In this document: positions 28,427 to 37,375 of the stretch, in pieces | Numbering within the stretch: the first letter of the stretch is position 1 | Layout of the letters: each line of letters begins with the position of its first letter | Origin: Cellvibrio sp. KY-YJ-3 | GTDB lineage: Bacteria > Pseudomonadota > Gammaproteobacteria > Pseudomonadales > Cellvibrionaceae | Assembly: GCF_008806955.1 (NCBI RefSeq) | Contig: NZ_CP031727.1 | Span: 3,052,001 to 3,116,000 of the forward strand | DNA: 64,000 nucleotides | Direction of reading: 5' to 3' | The notes under the pieces: model-generated | Told to the model about the DNA's origin: nothing | Seen by the model: the letters and a program-made list of their open reading frames with translations, nothing else | The model's database searches: none | Translations under genes and position numbers: made by a program

Positions 28427-28799
28427 GGTTTTATCCTCATTAGTGTAGGGGTTACTCCCTCGGCAGGATCTCTGCGTCAGGAGGCTATCCATGGCCTTCA
28501 TGGATGTCTAAGTGCGCTCAACCAATGTGCGCACTTAATTACTCACTGCCTTTTTCTCTAGCGCAGTGCTGATTTACCAAAAGCGTGTTAAATCGGGCGC
28601 AGAGTATAACCCAAGCGATGCGTGCTGTTAATGCGCTCCGCGCTAAGTTCGGCGTGTTTTGAGGTCGGTATTTAAAGGCGACTGTGATAAGGTGACGGCC
28701 TTGTTTGGCTAGTCCAGACCGGTCCGCGGCAATAAAAAAAACAGTGATTACAAGTATTGATTAATCACAAGTACCAATTAAAAGTACAAAGGGATCTCT
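28427..28799. other. Intergenic region between divergent acnB and SMP-30 genes
   Basis: No gene is seen. It holds the acnB leader, with an inverted repeat AAGTGCGC/GCGCACTT at about 28510-28536, the acnB promoter at 28603-28631, and the start region of the lipoprotein gene (AAAGGGATCT before ATG 28800). Confidence 0.6.
28603..28631 (-). promoter_or_regulatory. Sigma-70 promoter of acnB
   Basis: Read on the minus strand: TTAACA, 17 bases, TATACT. The leader to the GTG is about 170 bases and contains an inverted repeat. Confidence 0.7.
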
Positions 28800-29828
28800 A
28801 TGAAAACCTTATGCAAACCACTATTTAATATCGGCTTAATGAGCGCAATCCTGGTTGGCCTTTCGGCGTGCGAGCAACAATCATCACAGGTTTCAGCTGC
28901 CAGTTCGGCGGCTGCTTCTTCTGTTGCTGATACTACCTTTTCCTCGATGGCAGCTGGTGCTGCGTGTGAAGGTACGGCGCCAGCAGGCGACTTGACTCCA
29001 GTGCGTATCGAAGCGGCCAATACTACCCGCACTGAACCCGGCTTATATGAAGGCCCCGTGTGGATCAATGATTCCTTGTACTTTTCCGATTTTGTATTTA
29101 GCGAAGGTTTCCCGTCGCGAGTACAAAAGTTAGATGCTTCTGGCCAGATGACAACGGTTATTGAGGACTCTGGTAGCAATGGCTTGGCTGTGGATAACAA
29201 TAGTTTGCTGGTTGCGGGCACGCACAAGTATAAAAGTGTGTCGCGCTACAATCTTGCAACTGGTGAGCGCAGCACAGTGGCCCAAACCTTTCAAGACAAC
29301 GTATTTAATTCACCCAACGATATAGCCATCACCGAAGACGGTGTTGTTTATTTTACTGATCCGGCGTTCCAAACGGCCGCCGCACCCGGTGGTCAGGAAA
29401 AAACGGGTGTTTATCGTGTGGCGACGGATGGTAGCGTGACCTTGGTTGATGACACTATTAGCAATCCCAACGGTATTACTCTATCGCCCGATGAAAGTGT
29501 GCTTTATGTAAATGGTGGTGGCGAGCAGGGTATATTGCGCGCGTATGAAATTGTTGATGGGATTCCGCAGGCGGGTAAAGATCTGGTCACCGGTATTCAT
29601 ATTCCGGACGGCATGGCAGTGGATTGTTTGGGAAACATTTATCTCACTGAACACTTATCGCGCCAATTGCGTGTATTTACCCCTGCCGGCGAACAAATTG
29701 CTCAAGCCACAGTAGACGCCAACTTGACCAACGTTGCATTTGGCGGCCCTGAAGGTACCACTTTGTTTTTAACAGGTGCAGGTTCTTTGTGGAAAATTGA
29801 GTTGGGAATTACTGGTTCGGCTTATTAA
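28800..29828 (+). CDS. SMP-30/gluconolactonase-family lipoprotein
   Basis: A 342-residue predicted lipoprotein: signal peptide ending LVGLSAC with lipidated Cys24, followed by a Ser/Ala-rich linker. Residues about 60-340 form the six-bladed SMP-30/gluconolactonase/LRE propeller: GLYEGPVWINDSLYFSD contains the metal-ligand glutamate (EGPVW), and NSPNDIAI and NPNGITLSPDESVLYVN are the other conserved strands. Relatives hydrolyse sugar lactones or other lactones using a divalent metal. The substrate here is unknown. A 12-bp hairpin follows the stop. Confidence 0.85.
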   Translation: MKTLCKPLFNIGLMSAILVGLSACEQQSSQVSAASSAAASSVADTTFSSMAAGAACEGTAPAGDLTPVRIEAANTTRTEPGLYEGPVWINDSLYFSDFVFSEGFPSRVQKLDASGQMTTVIEDSGSNGLAVDNNSLLVAGTHKYKSVSRYNLATGERSTVAQTFQDNVFNSPNDIAITEDGVVYFTDPAFQTAAAPGGQEKTGVYRVATDGSVTLVDDTISNPNGITLSPDESVLYVNGGGEQGILRAYEIVDGIPQAGKDLVTGIHIPDGMAVDCLGNIYLTEHLSRQLRVFTPAGEQIAQATVDANLTNVAFGGPEGTTLFLTGAGSLWKIELGITGSAY

Positions 29829-29847
29829 TTTTATCTTTTCCATACCC

Positions 29848-29875
29848 AGTGAACTGCTGTATTCAGCAGTTCACT
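29848..29875 (+). terminator. Hairpin after the SMP-30 gene
   Basis: AGTGAACTGCTG, TATT, CAGCAGTTCACT: a perfect 12-bp stem without a T-run. Probably marks the mRNA end. Confidence 0.55.
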
Positions 29876-29890
29876 CATAACGCGATTCGT

Positions 29891-30373
29891 ATGCTTGTAT
29901 TAAAACCCGTAAAAACTCCCTGTGTGGGAATTTGCTCTACCGGCATTGGCGACAGTGTCTGTCGCGGCTGTAAACGTTTTGGTCATGAGGTGATTAACTG
30001 GAATGCCTATACTCATGATCAACGTTTATTGATTGCGCAACGGTTAGAAGCATTTCTTGCGCAAATTGTGCAGAACATGATTCATATCCATGATGAAAAG
30101 TTGCTGCTCGCGCAAATTAAACACCAACAAATCCAATTCAAACCCGAACAAAATCCCTATTGCTGGGTATTTGATTTATTGCGCGCTGGCGCCAGCCAGA
30201 TTCAGGATTTATCGCAATATGGCTTGGCATTGCACGCAAATTGGAAAGGGACTCCCTTGCCGGTTATTCGCGACAATATCGACAAAGATTTTTACGCGCT
30301 GTCTTGCGCGCATTACGAACGTTATATTTCACCTTGTTTTATCACTGTTGAAACACTCGAACAACACAAATAG
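29891..30373 (+). CDS. DUF1289 family protein
   Basis: A 160-residue cytoplasmic protein of unknown function. Residues 9-50 form the DUF1289 domain (PCVGICSTGIGDSVCRGC, then RFGHEVINW) with four cysteines that look metal-binding. The remaining ~110 residues are an extension common in Pseudomonas-like members. ATG 29891 is preferred; a GTG at 29849 falls inside the preceding hairpin. miaE begins 11 bases after the stop, so the two are probably co-transcribed. Confidence 0.8.
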   Translation: MLVLKPVKTPCVGICSTGIGDSVCRGCKRFGHEVINWNAYTHDQRLLIAQRLEAFLAQIVQNMIHIHDEKLLLAQIKHQQIQFKPEQNPYCWVFDLLRAGASQIQDLSQYGLALHANWKGTPLPVIRDNIDKDFYALSCAHYERYISPCFITVETLEQHK

Positions 30374-30383
30374 TTTTTACTTT

Positions 30384-31001
30384 ATGAATGCTCTCACCAA
30401 AATCCAACAATTTCTGCACTGCGAAACCCCCGATGCTTGGGTAAAAAACGCTTTGGATAATCAAGCATTGTTACTGCTTGATCACGCCAACTGCGAAAAA
30501 AAAGCGGCATCAACTGCGATTAATTTGATGTTCCGCTACGTAGGCGATTTTGACATGATGAACAAAATGTCGCGTCTTGCCCGCGAGGAGTTGCGTCACT
30601 ACGAACAGGTTATGGCAATTATGAAGGCGAGGGGCGTTAGCTATGATCAAATCACTCCTGGTCGTTACGCGGGTGAGCTGCGCAAATTAGTGCGTACTTC
30701 TGAACCCGGCCGCTATATAGACACCCTTATCTGCGGCGCCATTATCGAAGCTCGTTCCTGCGAACGCTTTGCCAAAGTCGCTCCATTTTTGGATGAAGAG
30801 CTGCAGAAATTTTATCTATCGCTGCTGAAATCCGAATCTCGTCATTACGAAGATTATTTAGTTCTCGCCAAACGAGCAGCAGAGGGCGCGGATATTTCTG
30901 CAAGAGTGCAGGAGTTTCTTGCGTTGGAAAAAACCTTGATTGAAGGTAGTGATGAAGAGTTTCGATTTCATTCGGGAGTTGTGAACTCCTTTACTGCGTA
31001 A
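30384..31001 (+). CDS. miaE: tRNA-(ms2io6A37)-hydroxylase MiaE
   Basis: MiaE is a di-iron monooxygenase that hydroxylates the isopentenyl group of ms2i6A at tRNA position 37. It has 205 residues from ATG 30384; the open frame continues upstream by chance. Ferritin-like iron ligands are visible: LLDHANCEKKAA, EELRHYEQV (ExxH), EARSCERF and ESRHYEDY (ExxH). It sits directly downstream of the DUF1289 gene. Confidence 0.93.
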   Translation: MNALTKIQQFLHCETPDAWVKNALDNQALLLLDHANCEKKAASTAINLMFRYVGDFDMMNKMSRLAREELRHYEQVMAIMKARGVSYDQITPGRYAGELRKLVRTSEPGRYIDTLICGAIIEARSCERFAKVAPFLDEELQKFYLSLLKSESRHYEDYLVLAKRAAEGADISARVQEFLALEKTLIEGSDEEFRFHSGVVNSFTA

Positions 31002-31091
31002 ACCTCCGTTATTAAGTGTAAATCTAGTATACCAGTATGTTATGTGCAAATAGACTATAAGTCTTCTGCTAATAATAAACTGGAGATTCAC

Positions 31092-33566
31092 ATGGCATAT
31101 CAACTCGGTCAATGGCGAGGTTTGCTCGCCGTTTTATTTATTTCTCTCACTTTGCCGGTTCAGGCAAAAGACGACCTTACTCTCAACGACAAAGACTATT
31201 TCGAAAAACCCGGCTTGAATGTGCTGGTGTTTAGCAATTGGTATGACGGGCTTTTTAGTGATTCCAAAACCAGCGGTGTTGAACTAATTCATCACGGTGA
31301 GCGCACCGTTACTAACGGTGATGTGCGCTTGAATGCGACGCCGGAGCAGTGGGATATGACGCCCATGTTCAAAGAGCGAAAAGTGAATCATGCCGATCAA
31401 TCCATTGAAGCGTTTCTGCATTATCCCGATCAACAGTTTGATTTTTCTATCAAAGTTACTAAAAACGCTGAAGGTGTGCGCTTAACTGTTAACTTGCCAA
31501 AACCGCTACCAAAATCCCTTGAAGGTAAAGCCGGGTTTAATCTGGAGTTTTTGCCAGCGGCTTATTTCCATAAGTCATTTTTGATGGATGACACTGCCGG
31601 TGGTTTTCCTGTTTATCCCACAGGTTTAAAAGAAATTAATGGTAAAGCTGACCCCATTGCGCTAGCGCAAGGGCAGCATTTGGTATTTGCTCCGGAAGAT
31701 AATGAACGCCGTGTAAGTATTCGTTCTGCCAGCGCACCGCTCGAACTTTATGATGGTCGTGGCAAAGCGCAAAACGGTTGGTTTGTGGTGCGGAGTAAAA
31801 TTCCGGCGAATAAAACCGGTGCGGTAATCGAATGGCAAATTGATGCGGCGACTGTGAAAAATTGGATTCGCAAACCTATGATTGCTCATTCGCAAGTGGG
31901 TTACCATCCCGCACAGAAAAAAGTCGCGGTGATTGAATTAGATGCGCGCGATAAAAAAGTTCACAAAGCGAGTTTGGTAAAAATTAATGCCGATGGCACG
32001 CGCAAAACAGTGCTAACTGAAAAACCCAAAAGCTGGGGCAAATATTTGCGTTACGAATATCGCCAATTTGATTTCAGCAAAATTCAAACGCCGGGTTTAT
32101 ATGCCATCACTTATGGCAAGCAGGAAACTCATAGCTTCCGCATTGATAAAGCGGTTTATCAAGCCGCATGGCACCCCACATTGGACATGTATTTGCCGGT
32201 GCAAATGGATCACGTAACGGTTAATGAATCCTACCGTATATGGCATGGTGCATCGCATTTGGACGATGCCTTGCAGGCGCCAGTTAACATTGAGCATTTT
32301 GATTTGTATGCGCAGGGGCCAACAACCGACACAAAATACAAACCCGGTGAACATATTCCTGGTTTAAATATCGGTGGTTGGTATGACGCGGGCGATTACG
32401 ATATTCGCACTCAGACGCAATACGACGTGGTGAATACGCTCGTCACTGCGTGGGAAACCTTCAACCTGAAACGTGACACCACCAGTGTGGACTACGCCAG
32501 AAAATTTGTTGATCTTCATACAGCGGATGGCAAGCCCGATGTATTGCAACAAATCGAACACGGAACACTGGCGTTGATTGCGCAACACCGTGCAATCGGC
32601 CACGCAATTCCCGGTATTGTAGAAGCGCATATTGACCAGTATCACCACTTGGGCGATGGCATCACCAAAACAGATAATTTAATTTACGATCCCAAAATGG
32701 GTGAGCTTGAAACTGACGGCTTTAAAAGCGGTAAATTTGATGACCGCTGGGCATTCACCAGTAAATCCTCTTCGTTAAATTATGGTTCTGCTGCTGCGCT
32801 TGCAGCTGCGAGCCGTGCGTTAACAGGGTTCAATGATGAGCTTGCCAAAGAATCTTTGGCAACGGCAAAAAAGGTCTGGGCAGATGAGGCCGCCAAAGTG
32901 CAGCCGGACTTGTTTAAACACGGTAATACTACCGGTGGCAAACTTGAGCATGAAAAACTTAAAGCAGCAACGGAATTATTAATCACCACTGGCGAAGCTA
33001 AATACGTTCAAGCAATTGAGAATCTTTTGGGTGAAGTTGAGTTTGCGTTTAATGCCTCCTGGTTTATTCGTGCTATTCCCCATATGAATGCCAATTTTAA
33101 ATTGGTTTTGAACAACAAAGCATTGGCTTACCGTGAACAGCTGAAGGAAATAGAATCAAAAAATCCTTTCGCCGTACCTATTACTGAAGGTGGTTGGGCT
33201 GGCAGTGGTGCAGTGATTCGTCATGCGTTGAATAATTATTATATTCACAAGGCATTCCCGGATGTGGTTAGTCGTGAGTCGGTATTGCAGGGATTAAACT
33301 TCCTGTATGGCACGCATCCTGCGCATAACCTATCGCTTGTATCTAATGTGGGTACTCGCAGTAAGGAAGTAGCTTACGGCATGAATCGCGCTGACTTCTC
33401 ATTTATTTCGGGTGGGATAGTGCCGGGTATTCTTGTGCTCAAGCCTGATTACCCTGAGAATCATGAGGATTGGCCTTTCTTTTGGGGGCAAAACGAGTAT
33501 GTCGTTAATCTGGCTGCTAGTTATATCTTCCTTGTTAATGCTGCCGAAGAATTATTAAAGGAATAG
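31092..33566 (+). CDS. Secreted glycoside hydrolase family 9 (endoglucanase-like)
   Basis: GH9 enzymes hydrolyse beta-1,4-glucans by inversion. The protein has 824 residues from ATG 31092 (GGAG before it). A signal peptide is cut after about Ala25 (PVQA-KDD). Residues about 30-260 show no domain I can name. An Ig-like CelD_N domain follows (about 265-355, AHSQVGYHPAQKKVAVIELD). The GH9 (alpha/alpha)6 barrel runs from about 365 to 820. The catalytic base aspartates lie in GGWYDAGDYD (about 438-447) and the acid glutamate in GQNEYVVNLAASY near the C-terminus. No carbohydrate-binding module or dockerin is seen. It probably acts on oligosaccharides or soluble glucans in the periplasm or outside the cell. 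Confidence 0.92.
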   Translation: MAYQLGQWRGLLAVLFISLTLPVQAKDDLTLNDKDYFEKPGLNVLVFSNWYDGLFSDSKTSGVELIHHGERTVTNGDVRLNATPEQWDMTPMFKERKVNHADQSIEAFLHYPDQQFDFSIKVTKNAEGVRLTVNLPKPLPKSLEGKAGFNLEFLPAAYFHKSFLMDDTAGGFPVYPTGLKEINGKADPIALAQGQHLVFAPEDNERRVSIRSASAPLELYDGRGKAQNGWFVVRSKIPANKTGAVIEWQIDAATVKNWIRKPMIAHSQVGYHPAQKKVAVIELDARDKKVHKASLVKINADGTRKTVLTEKPKSWGKYLRYEYRQFDFSKIQTPGLYAITYGKQETHSFRIDKAVYQAAWHPTLDMYLPVQMDHVTVNESYRIWHGASHLDDALQAPVNIEHFDLYAQGPTTDTKYKPGEHIPGLNIGGWYDAGDYDIRTQTQYDVVNTLVTAWETFNLKRDTTSVDYARKFVDLHTADGKPDVLQQIEHGTLALIAQHRAIGHAIPGIVEAHIDQYHHLGDGITKTDNLIYDPKMGELETDGFKSGKFDDRWAFTSKSSSLNYGSAAALAAASRALTGFNDELAKESLATAKKVWADEAAKVQPDLFKHGNTTGGKLEHEKLKAATELLITTGEAKYVQAIENLLGEVEFAFNASWFIRAIPHMNANFKLVLNNKALAYREQLKEIESKNPFAVPITEGGWAGSGAVIRHALNNYYIHKAFPDVVSRESVLQGLNFLYGTHPAHNLSLVSNVGTRSKEVAYGMNRADFSFISGGIVPGILVLKPDYPENHEDWPFFWGQNEYVVNLAASYIFLVNAAEELLKE

Positions 33567-33580
33567 TAAATAACCTATGA

Positions 33581-33625
33581 CCCAATAAAAAAGCCGCAAT
33601 TTCAAATTGCGGCTTTTTTATTGGG
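33581..33625. terminator. Bidirectional terminator between GH9 and mltD
   Basis: A 22-bp perfect inverted repeat around one central base, with core GCCGCAATTT/AAATTGCGGC, flanked by A6 and T6. Confidence 0.93.
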
Positions 33626-33645
33626 TGTTGATTTGGTTTTTACAA

Positions 33646-35193
33646 TTAATTTTTGGCAGATAAGAAAATAGTTAATTCTTGACCAGGGTGAATATAGCTT
33701 TCATTTTTCACTTTGTTCCAGCTCAGAATATCTTGTTTAGATACAGAGAATTTGTTGGCGATCTTATTCAGTGTGTCACCACTTTTTATTTGGTAAGTGA
33801 TTTTATTGCCATCTTTCTGTGCTATCGCCTTGTCGGCAATCAGTAACTTTTGGCCTGGCTTGAGTTTGGCGTTTGCACTCAAATCATTCCATTGCAGCAG
33901 GTTTTTAACACTGGTGTTGTGGCTTTTTGCAATAGTCCAAAAACTGTCACCAGACTTAACGGTGTAATGAATGCCGGTGTTTTTTTGATTGCGCTGGGCA
34001 ATCTCCTGCTCGGCTTGAATCGCATAAGGAGAATTAACCGGTGTTTGGCCGGGAATGCTCAGGCTTTGACCGACTCTTAAATTCGTAGACTTGAGATTGT
34101 TGGCCGCTTGGATGGCAGCAACGCTGGTGCCGTAGCGTTTGGCCAGTGCGCCCAAGGTATCGCCGGATTTCACTTTGTAATCACCAGCAATTTGCATGGG
34201 CTTAATTTGGGGGAGCTTGTCGAGTGTTAGGGTGAACTGCGCAGCATCTGCCACGGGTACCAAAAGCTGATGTGGACCCGATGGGTTGGTAATCCAACGG
34301 TTATAGCCTGCATTGAGGTTGCGCAATTCTTTTGGATCTATCTCTGCCATGCGTGCTGCCTGTGCCAAATCTACAGGAGTGCTTACATTGACAGTGGTGA
34401 AATAGGGGTTGTTTGGTATGGCTGCTAATTCAAGATCGTATTTAGCCGGGTTGGCGACAACTTTGGAGAGTGCAATCAACTGCGGCACATAGGACTGTGT
34501 TTGCTGTGATAGGGGTAATGACCAGAAGTCAGTGCCTTTTCCTTGCTTGCGATTTCGTTCAATGGCTCTGCGTACAGTGCCTTCACCTGCGTTATAAGCG
34601 GCGACAGCTAAAAACCAATCGCCATTAAACATAGTGTTCAAGCGCTTGAGGTAGCGGACGGCTGCATCTGTTGAGGCAACTATGTCTCTTCTGCCGTCAT
34701 ACCAGTGGTTTTGAGTAAGGCCAAAATTGCGGCCAGTTTGAGGCATGAATTGCCATATTCCCAAGGCGCGACTGGGGGAGGATGCAAAAGGGTCGTAAGC
34801 GCTTTCTACGATGGGAAGGAGTGCAAGCTCCAAGGGTAAATCGTTGGCTTTTAATTGGCTGGCTACATAGTGCAGGTAGGGGCGGCTCTGTTGGGTTACC
34901 CGATCCAGATAACGCTGATTGTTTGCGAGCCAGCGCAAATTTTTGTTAACTTTTTCATCGCTAACGGTTGGCAGTCCATAACCTTTAATAATGTCATCCC
35001 ACAGATTTGTGGCTTCTATTGTTTCGGTCGGTTTTTTTACGGCATGCTTTTCGGTCGATTTTTTTACCGTTTTGGTTTTAGCTTCTGCAGTTTCCTGATT
35101 TTTATCGGGAAGGCTGCTACAGCCAGTTACCAGTAGGGTGGCGGTGAGCAATAAACTGGTGGACAATCGAATAAGAGGGCGCGGTTTACTCAT
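33646..35193 (-). CDS. mltD: Membrane-bound lytic murein transglycosylase D
   Basis: MltD is an outer-membrane lipoprotein that cleaves peptidoglycan to 1,6-anhydromuropeptides. It has 515 residues. The lipobox LVTGC gives lipidated Cys25. A Lys/Thr-rich linker follows, then the SLT domain (about 105-225) with catalytic Glu in LPIVESAYDPFASS and the ALGIWQFMPQTGRNFGL block. Three LysM domains follow (about 340-385, 410-455, 468-512), each starting Y-x-(V/I)KSGD(T/S). The gene is upstream of gloB in the same order as in Pseudomonas, though separated by about 295 bases. Confidence 0.96.
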   Translation of the reverse strand: MSKPRPLIRLSTSLLLTATLLVTGCSSLPDKNQETAEAKTKTVKKSTEKHAVKKPTETIEATNLWDDIIKGYGLPTVSDEKVNKNLRWLANNQRYLDRVTQQSRPYLHYVASQLKANDLPLELALLPIVESAYDPFASSPSRALGIWQFMPQTGRNFGLTQNHWYDGRRDIVASTDAAVRYLKRLNTMFNGDWFLAVAAYNAGEGTVRRAIERNRKQGKGTDFWSLPLSQQTQSYVPQLIALSKVVANPAKYDLELAAIPNNPYFTTVNVSTPVDLAQAARMAEIDPKELRNLNAGYNRWITNPSGPHQLLVPVADAAQFTLTLDKLPQIKPMQIAGDYKVKSGDTLGALAKRYGTSVAAIQAANNLKSTNLRVGQSLSIPGQTPVNSPYAIQAEQEIAQRNQKNTGIHYTVKSGDSFWTIAKSHNTSVKNLLQWNDLSANAKLKPGQKLLIADKAIAQKDGNKITYQIKSGDTLNKIANKFSVSKQDILSWNKVKNESYIHPGQELTIFLSAKN

Positions 35194-35286
35194 AGGGTCA
35201 CTTTTTGCTAGGTGCTTTTGTGGTGTTTAGTTTTCTATACGCTTGTTGGTATAGGGTTTTCACACGTGTTAAAGCCTGTTTATTAA

Positions 35287-35343
35287 AGCAGCAATTGACA
35301 AATCTTTAGGTTATTCATCCTATAAATTGGTTGAATTGCTGCT
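35287..35343. promoter_or_regulatory. Long imperfect hairpin between gloB and mltD
   Basis: AGCAGCAATT at 35287 and its complement AATTGCTGCT at 35334-35343, with inner pairing TAGG/CCTA. It may end the gloB transcript or lie in the mltD leader. The rest of the gap 35194-35488 shows nothing clear. Confidence 0.45.
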
Positions 35344-35488
35344 ATTTAGTGATTGCCTTTGCCCTCCTTGGGGCTGCGGATTTCGGATTCTAGGGGCTCA
35401 ATACTTACCGGTCAATGTCTAATCTGGAATAACAGGGGTACGTCACAGCTGTATTGAGAGCTGGTTTTGATGCCAGATTCGAGAGTAA

Positions 35489-36301
35489 TTACCTTTGCGG
35501 CCAGTTATCTTTTGCTTTACGAAGTAAGGCAAATATCTCGACTTCATCCTTCACAACCCGGTTTTCTCGGTTACAAATGAAGTTTTTAATGCCAGATTCT
35601 TGACAGCGTAAAAACGGATTCGTTCGTTTTTCAAGCAAAATATTGGTTGGTAAGCTAATGCCATTGTTGCTGCGTAAGATCTTAATTGCTTCATAACGCT
35701 CGGCAATTTCCGGGTTGTCGGGTTCTACTGCCTTGGCAAAGGCCAGGTTTGCTAGCGTATATTCGTGTGCACAGTAGACTTGGGTGTTATCAGGTAGCGC
35801 AGCCAGCCGACAAAGTGATGCCCACATAACATCGGCCGGGCCATCGAACATTCGGCCGCAACCTGCCGCAAATAGTGCATCGCCGCAAAAAATGGCCGGA
35901 AGTTTGGGGGCGGTATTACCACTTTGGTTAGTGACTGGGAGGTAATAGGCGATATGTTCAACCGTGTGCCCAGGTACACCTATTACGTGAAACTCCAATG
36001 GCGGCAGCTTAAGTCGATCTCCATCTTTCAGTTTGTGGGTGACTTGAGAGATTGCCGGCGAGTCGGGGCCGAATACCGGTACTGGCCAATGTTGGAGTAG
36101 TTCATTAATCCCGTCGATGTGATCATGGTGACGGTGGGTTACCAATATGGCCTTTGGCTGCAATTCGTGCTTTTGTAAATAACCGATTACCGGCGCCGCA
36201 TCCCCCGGATCGACCAGATAAACAAAAGGTTGATGAATATCAGGTCTTATTACCCAGAAATAATTATTTTCTAGCGCTGCAATGGGTGTGATTGTTATCA
36301 C
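35489..36301 (-). CDS. gloB: Hydroxyacylglutathione hydrolase (glyoxalase II)
   Basis: GloB hydrolyses S-lactoylglutathione to lactate and glutathione, the second step of methylglyoxal removal. It has 270 residues from GTG 36301, chosen because CGGAGA precedes it and the protein then begins ITITPIAALENNYFWVI, like other GloB. An ATG at 36343 without a ribosome site is the alternative. Metal ligands: THRHHDHIDG, GHTVEH, FCGDALFAAGCGRMF, CAHEYT. The C-terminal HAGH domain is present. It is divergent from the methyltransferase gene. Confidence 0.95.
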   Translation of the reverse strand: MITITPIAALENNYFWVIRPDIHQPFVYLVDPGDAAPVIGYLQKHELQPKAILVTHRHHDHIDGINELLQHWPVPVFGPDSPAISQVTHKLKDGDRLKLPPLEFHVIGVPGHTVEHIAYYLPVTNQSGNTAPKLPAIFCGDALFAAGCGRMFDGPADVMWASLCRLAALPDNTQVYCAHEYTLANLAFAKAVEPDNPEIAERYEAIKILRSNNGISLPTNILLEKRTNPFLRCQESGIKNFICNRENRVVKDEVEIFALLRKAKDNWPQR

Positions 36302-36465
36302 TTGGTAGGTCTCCGCTTCACTGTGGGTAAATTCTACGCCCATCAAACCATCAGGGCTAATCGGCCAATTGCTCTGCCGTGCGTGCGCTTGTGGTAAATT
36401 GATTCAATCTGTTTGGCGCGGCGTTTTTTACAGGAGTAACTAATGCCTGCAAGTGAGGTTAGTGA

Positions 36466-37338
36466 ATGGACAATAAGATCAAAAAAGTACCGCACCGATT
36501 CATGATGCGCTTATCGGTGATGTGGAAAAAACGCTTTGGTGTATTGCCGATGCGTGAATCTATTGTCGATTTGTCGGACTGGTTTGAGTCACCACTAGGG
36601 CGCTCCTTGCTCCAGCAGGAGCGGCTGGTTATTGATGATGCATTGCAGTGCGTATTTGGTTACCACTTGCTACAACTGGGTGTGAGTGGTCGCGTTGAGC
36701 TATCGGGTGAAAGTCGCATTTCACACCGTTTTTTATTGCATCCTAAAAGCGAATCCACCACACCCACCATCGGCGCGCTGGTGGATTTCAATCACTTGCC
36801 ACTGGCGGCCGAATCAATTGATGCGGTAATTTTGCATCACGCGCTGGATTACAGCCAAAGCCCTCACCATTTATTGCGTGAGGCCGCACGTGTGGTAATC
36901 CCGCGCGGACATTTGCTGGTGGTGGGGTTTAACCCTTGGAGCTTGTGGGGATGTTGCGCCAGCCTGTTGCGTTTTTTTACCGCCAAGCCTCGCTGGCGTT
37001 TCCAGTATTTGCGCAAGGGGCGCTTGCTCGACTGGCTTGCACTGGTGGATATGGAAGCCGTTGCGGTCTATCAGGGCTTTTATCGCCCGCCAGTACCCAA
37101 TGAGGGTGCGATGAAATATTTGCAATGGCTGGATCGCTGGGGTAAAAGACTGCGCTTGCCTTGGGGTGGCTTTTATTTGGTGGTTGCACGCAAGGATCAC
37201 ATTCCATTAACGCCCATCAAACCAGCGTGGCAACAATATCGCCCACTGCGTGGTTTGGCAGTTACGCGTATTCTCGGCCCTGCAGTACATAATCGTTTGC
37301 GCACCGGTTTCGCGGTGAAAAATGCTACTCCCCGATAA
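36466..37338 (+). CDS. YafS-like SAM-dependent methyltransferase
   Basis: A 290-residue class I methyltransferase of the family encoded between gloB and rnhA/dnaQ in many gammaproteobacteria (yafS in E. coli). The methyltransferase_11-like fold covers about 60-190: IDAVILHHALDYSQSPHHLLREAARVVIPRGHLLVVGFNPWS. Its substrate is unknown. The C-terminal ~90 residues are basic and may bind nucleic acid or membrane. GAGG lies nine bases before ATG 36466. dnaQ follows after 37 bases. Confidence 0.8.
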   Translation: MDNKIKKVPHRFMMRLSVMWKKRFGVLPMRESIVDLSDWFESPLGRSLLQQERLVIDDALQCVFGYHLLQLGVSGRVELSGESRISHRFLLHPKSESTTPTIGALVDFNHLPLAAESIDAVILHHALDYSQSPHHLLREAARVVIPRGHLLVVGFNPWSLWGCCASLLRFFTAKPRWRFQYLRKGRLLDWLALVDMEAVAVYQGFYRPPVPNEGAMKYLQWLDRWGKRLRLPWGGFYLVVARKDHIPLTPIKPAWQQYRPLRGLAVTRILGPAVHNRLRTGFAVKNATPR

Positions 37339-37375
37339 CAGCTCCAGTGAACTCAGAAAAACAGGTTAAAGCTAA

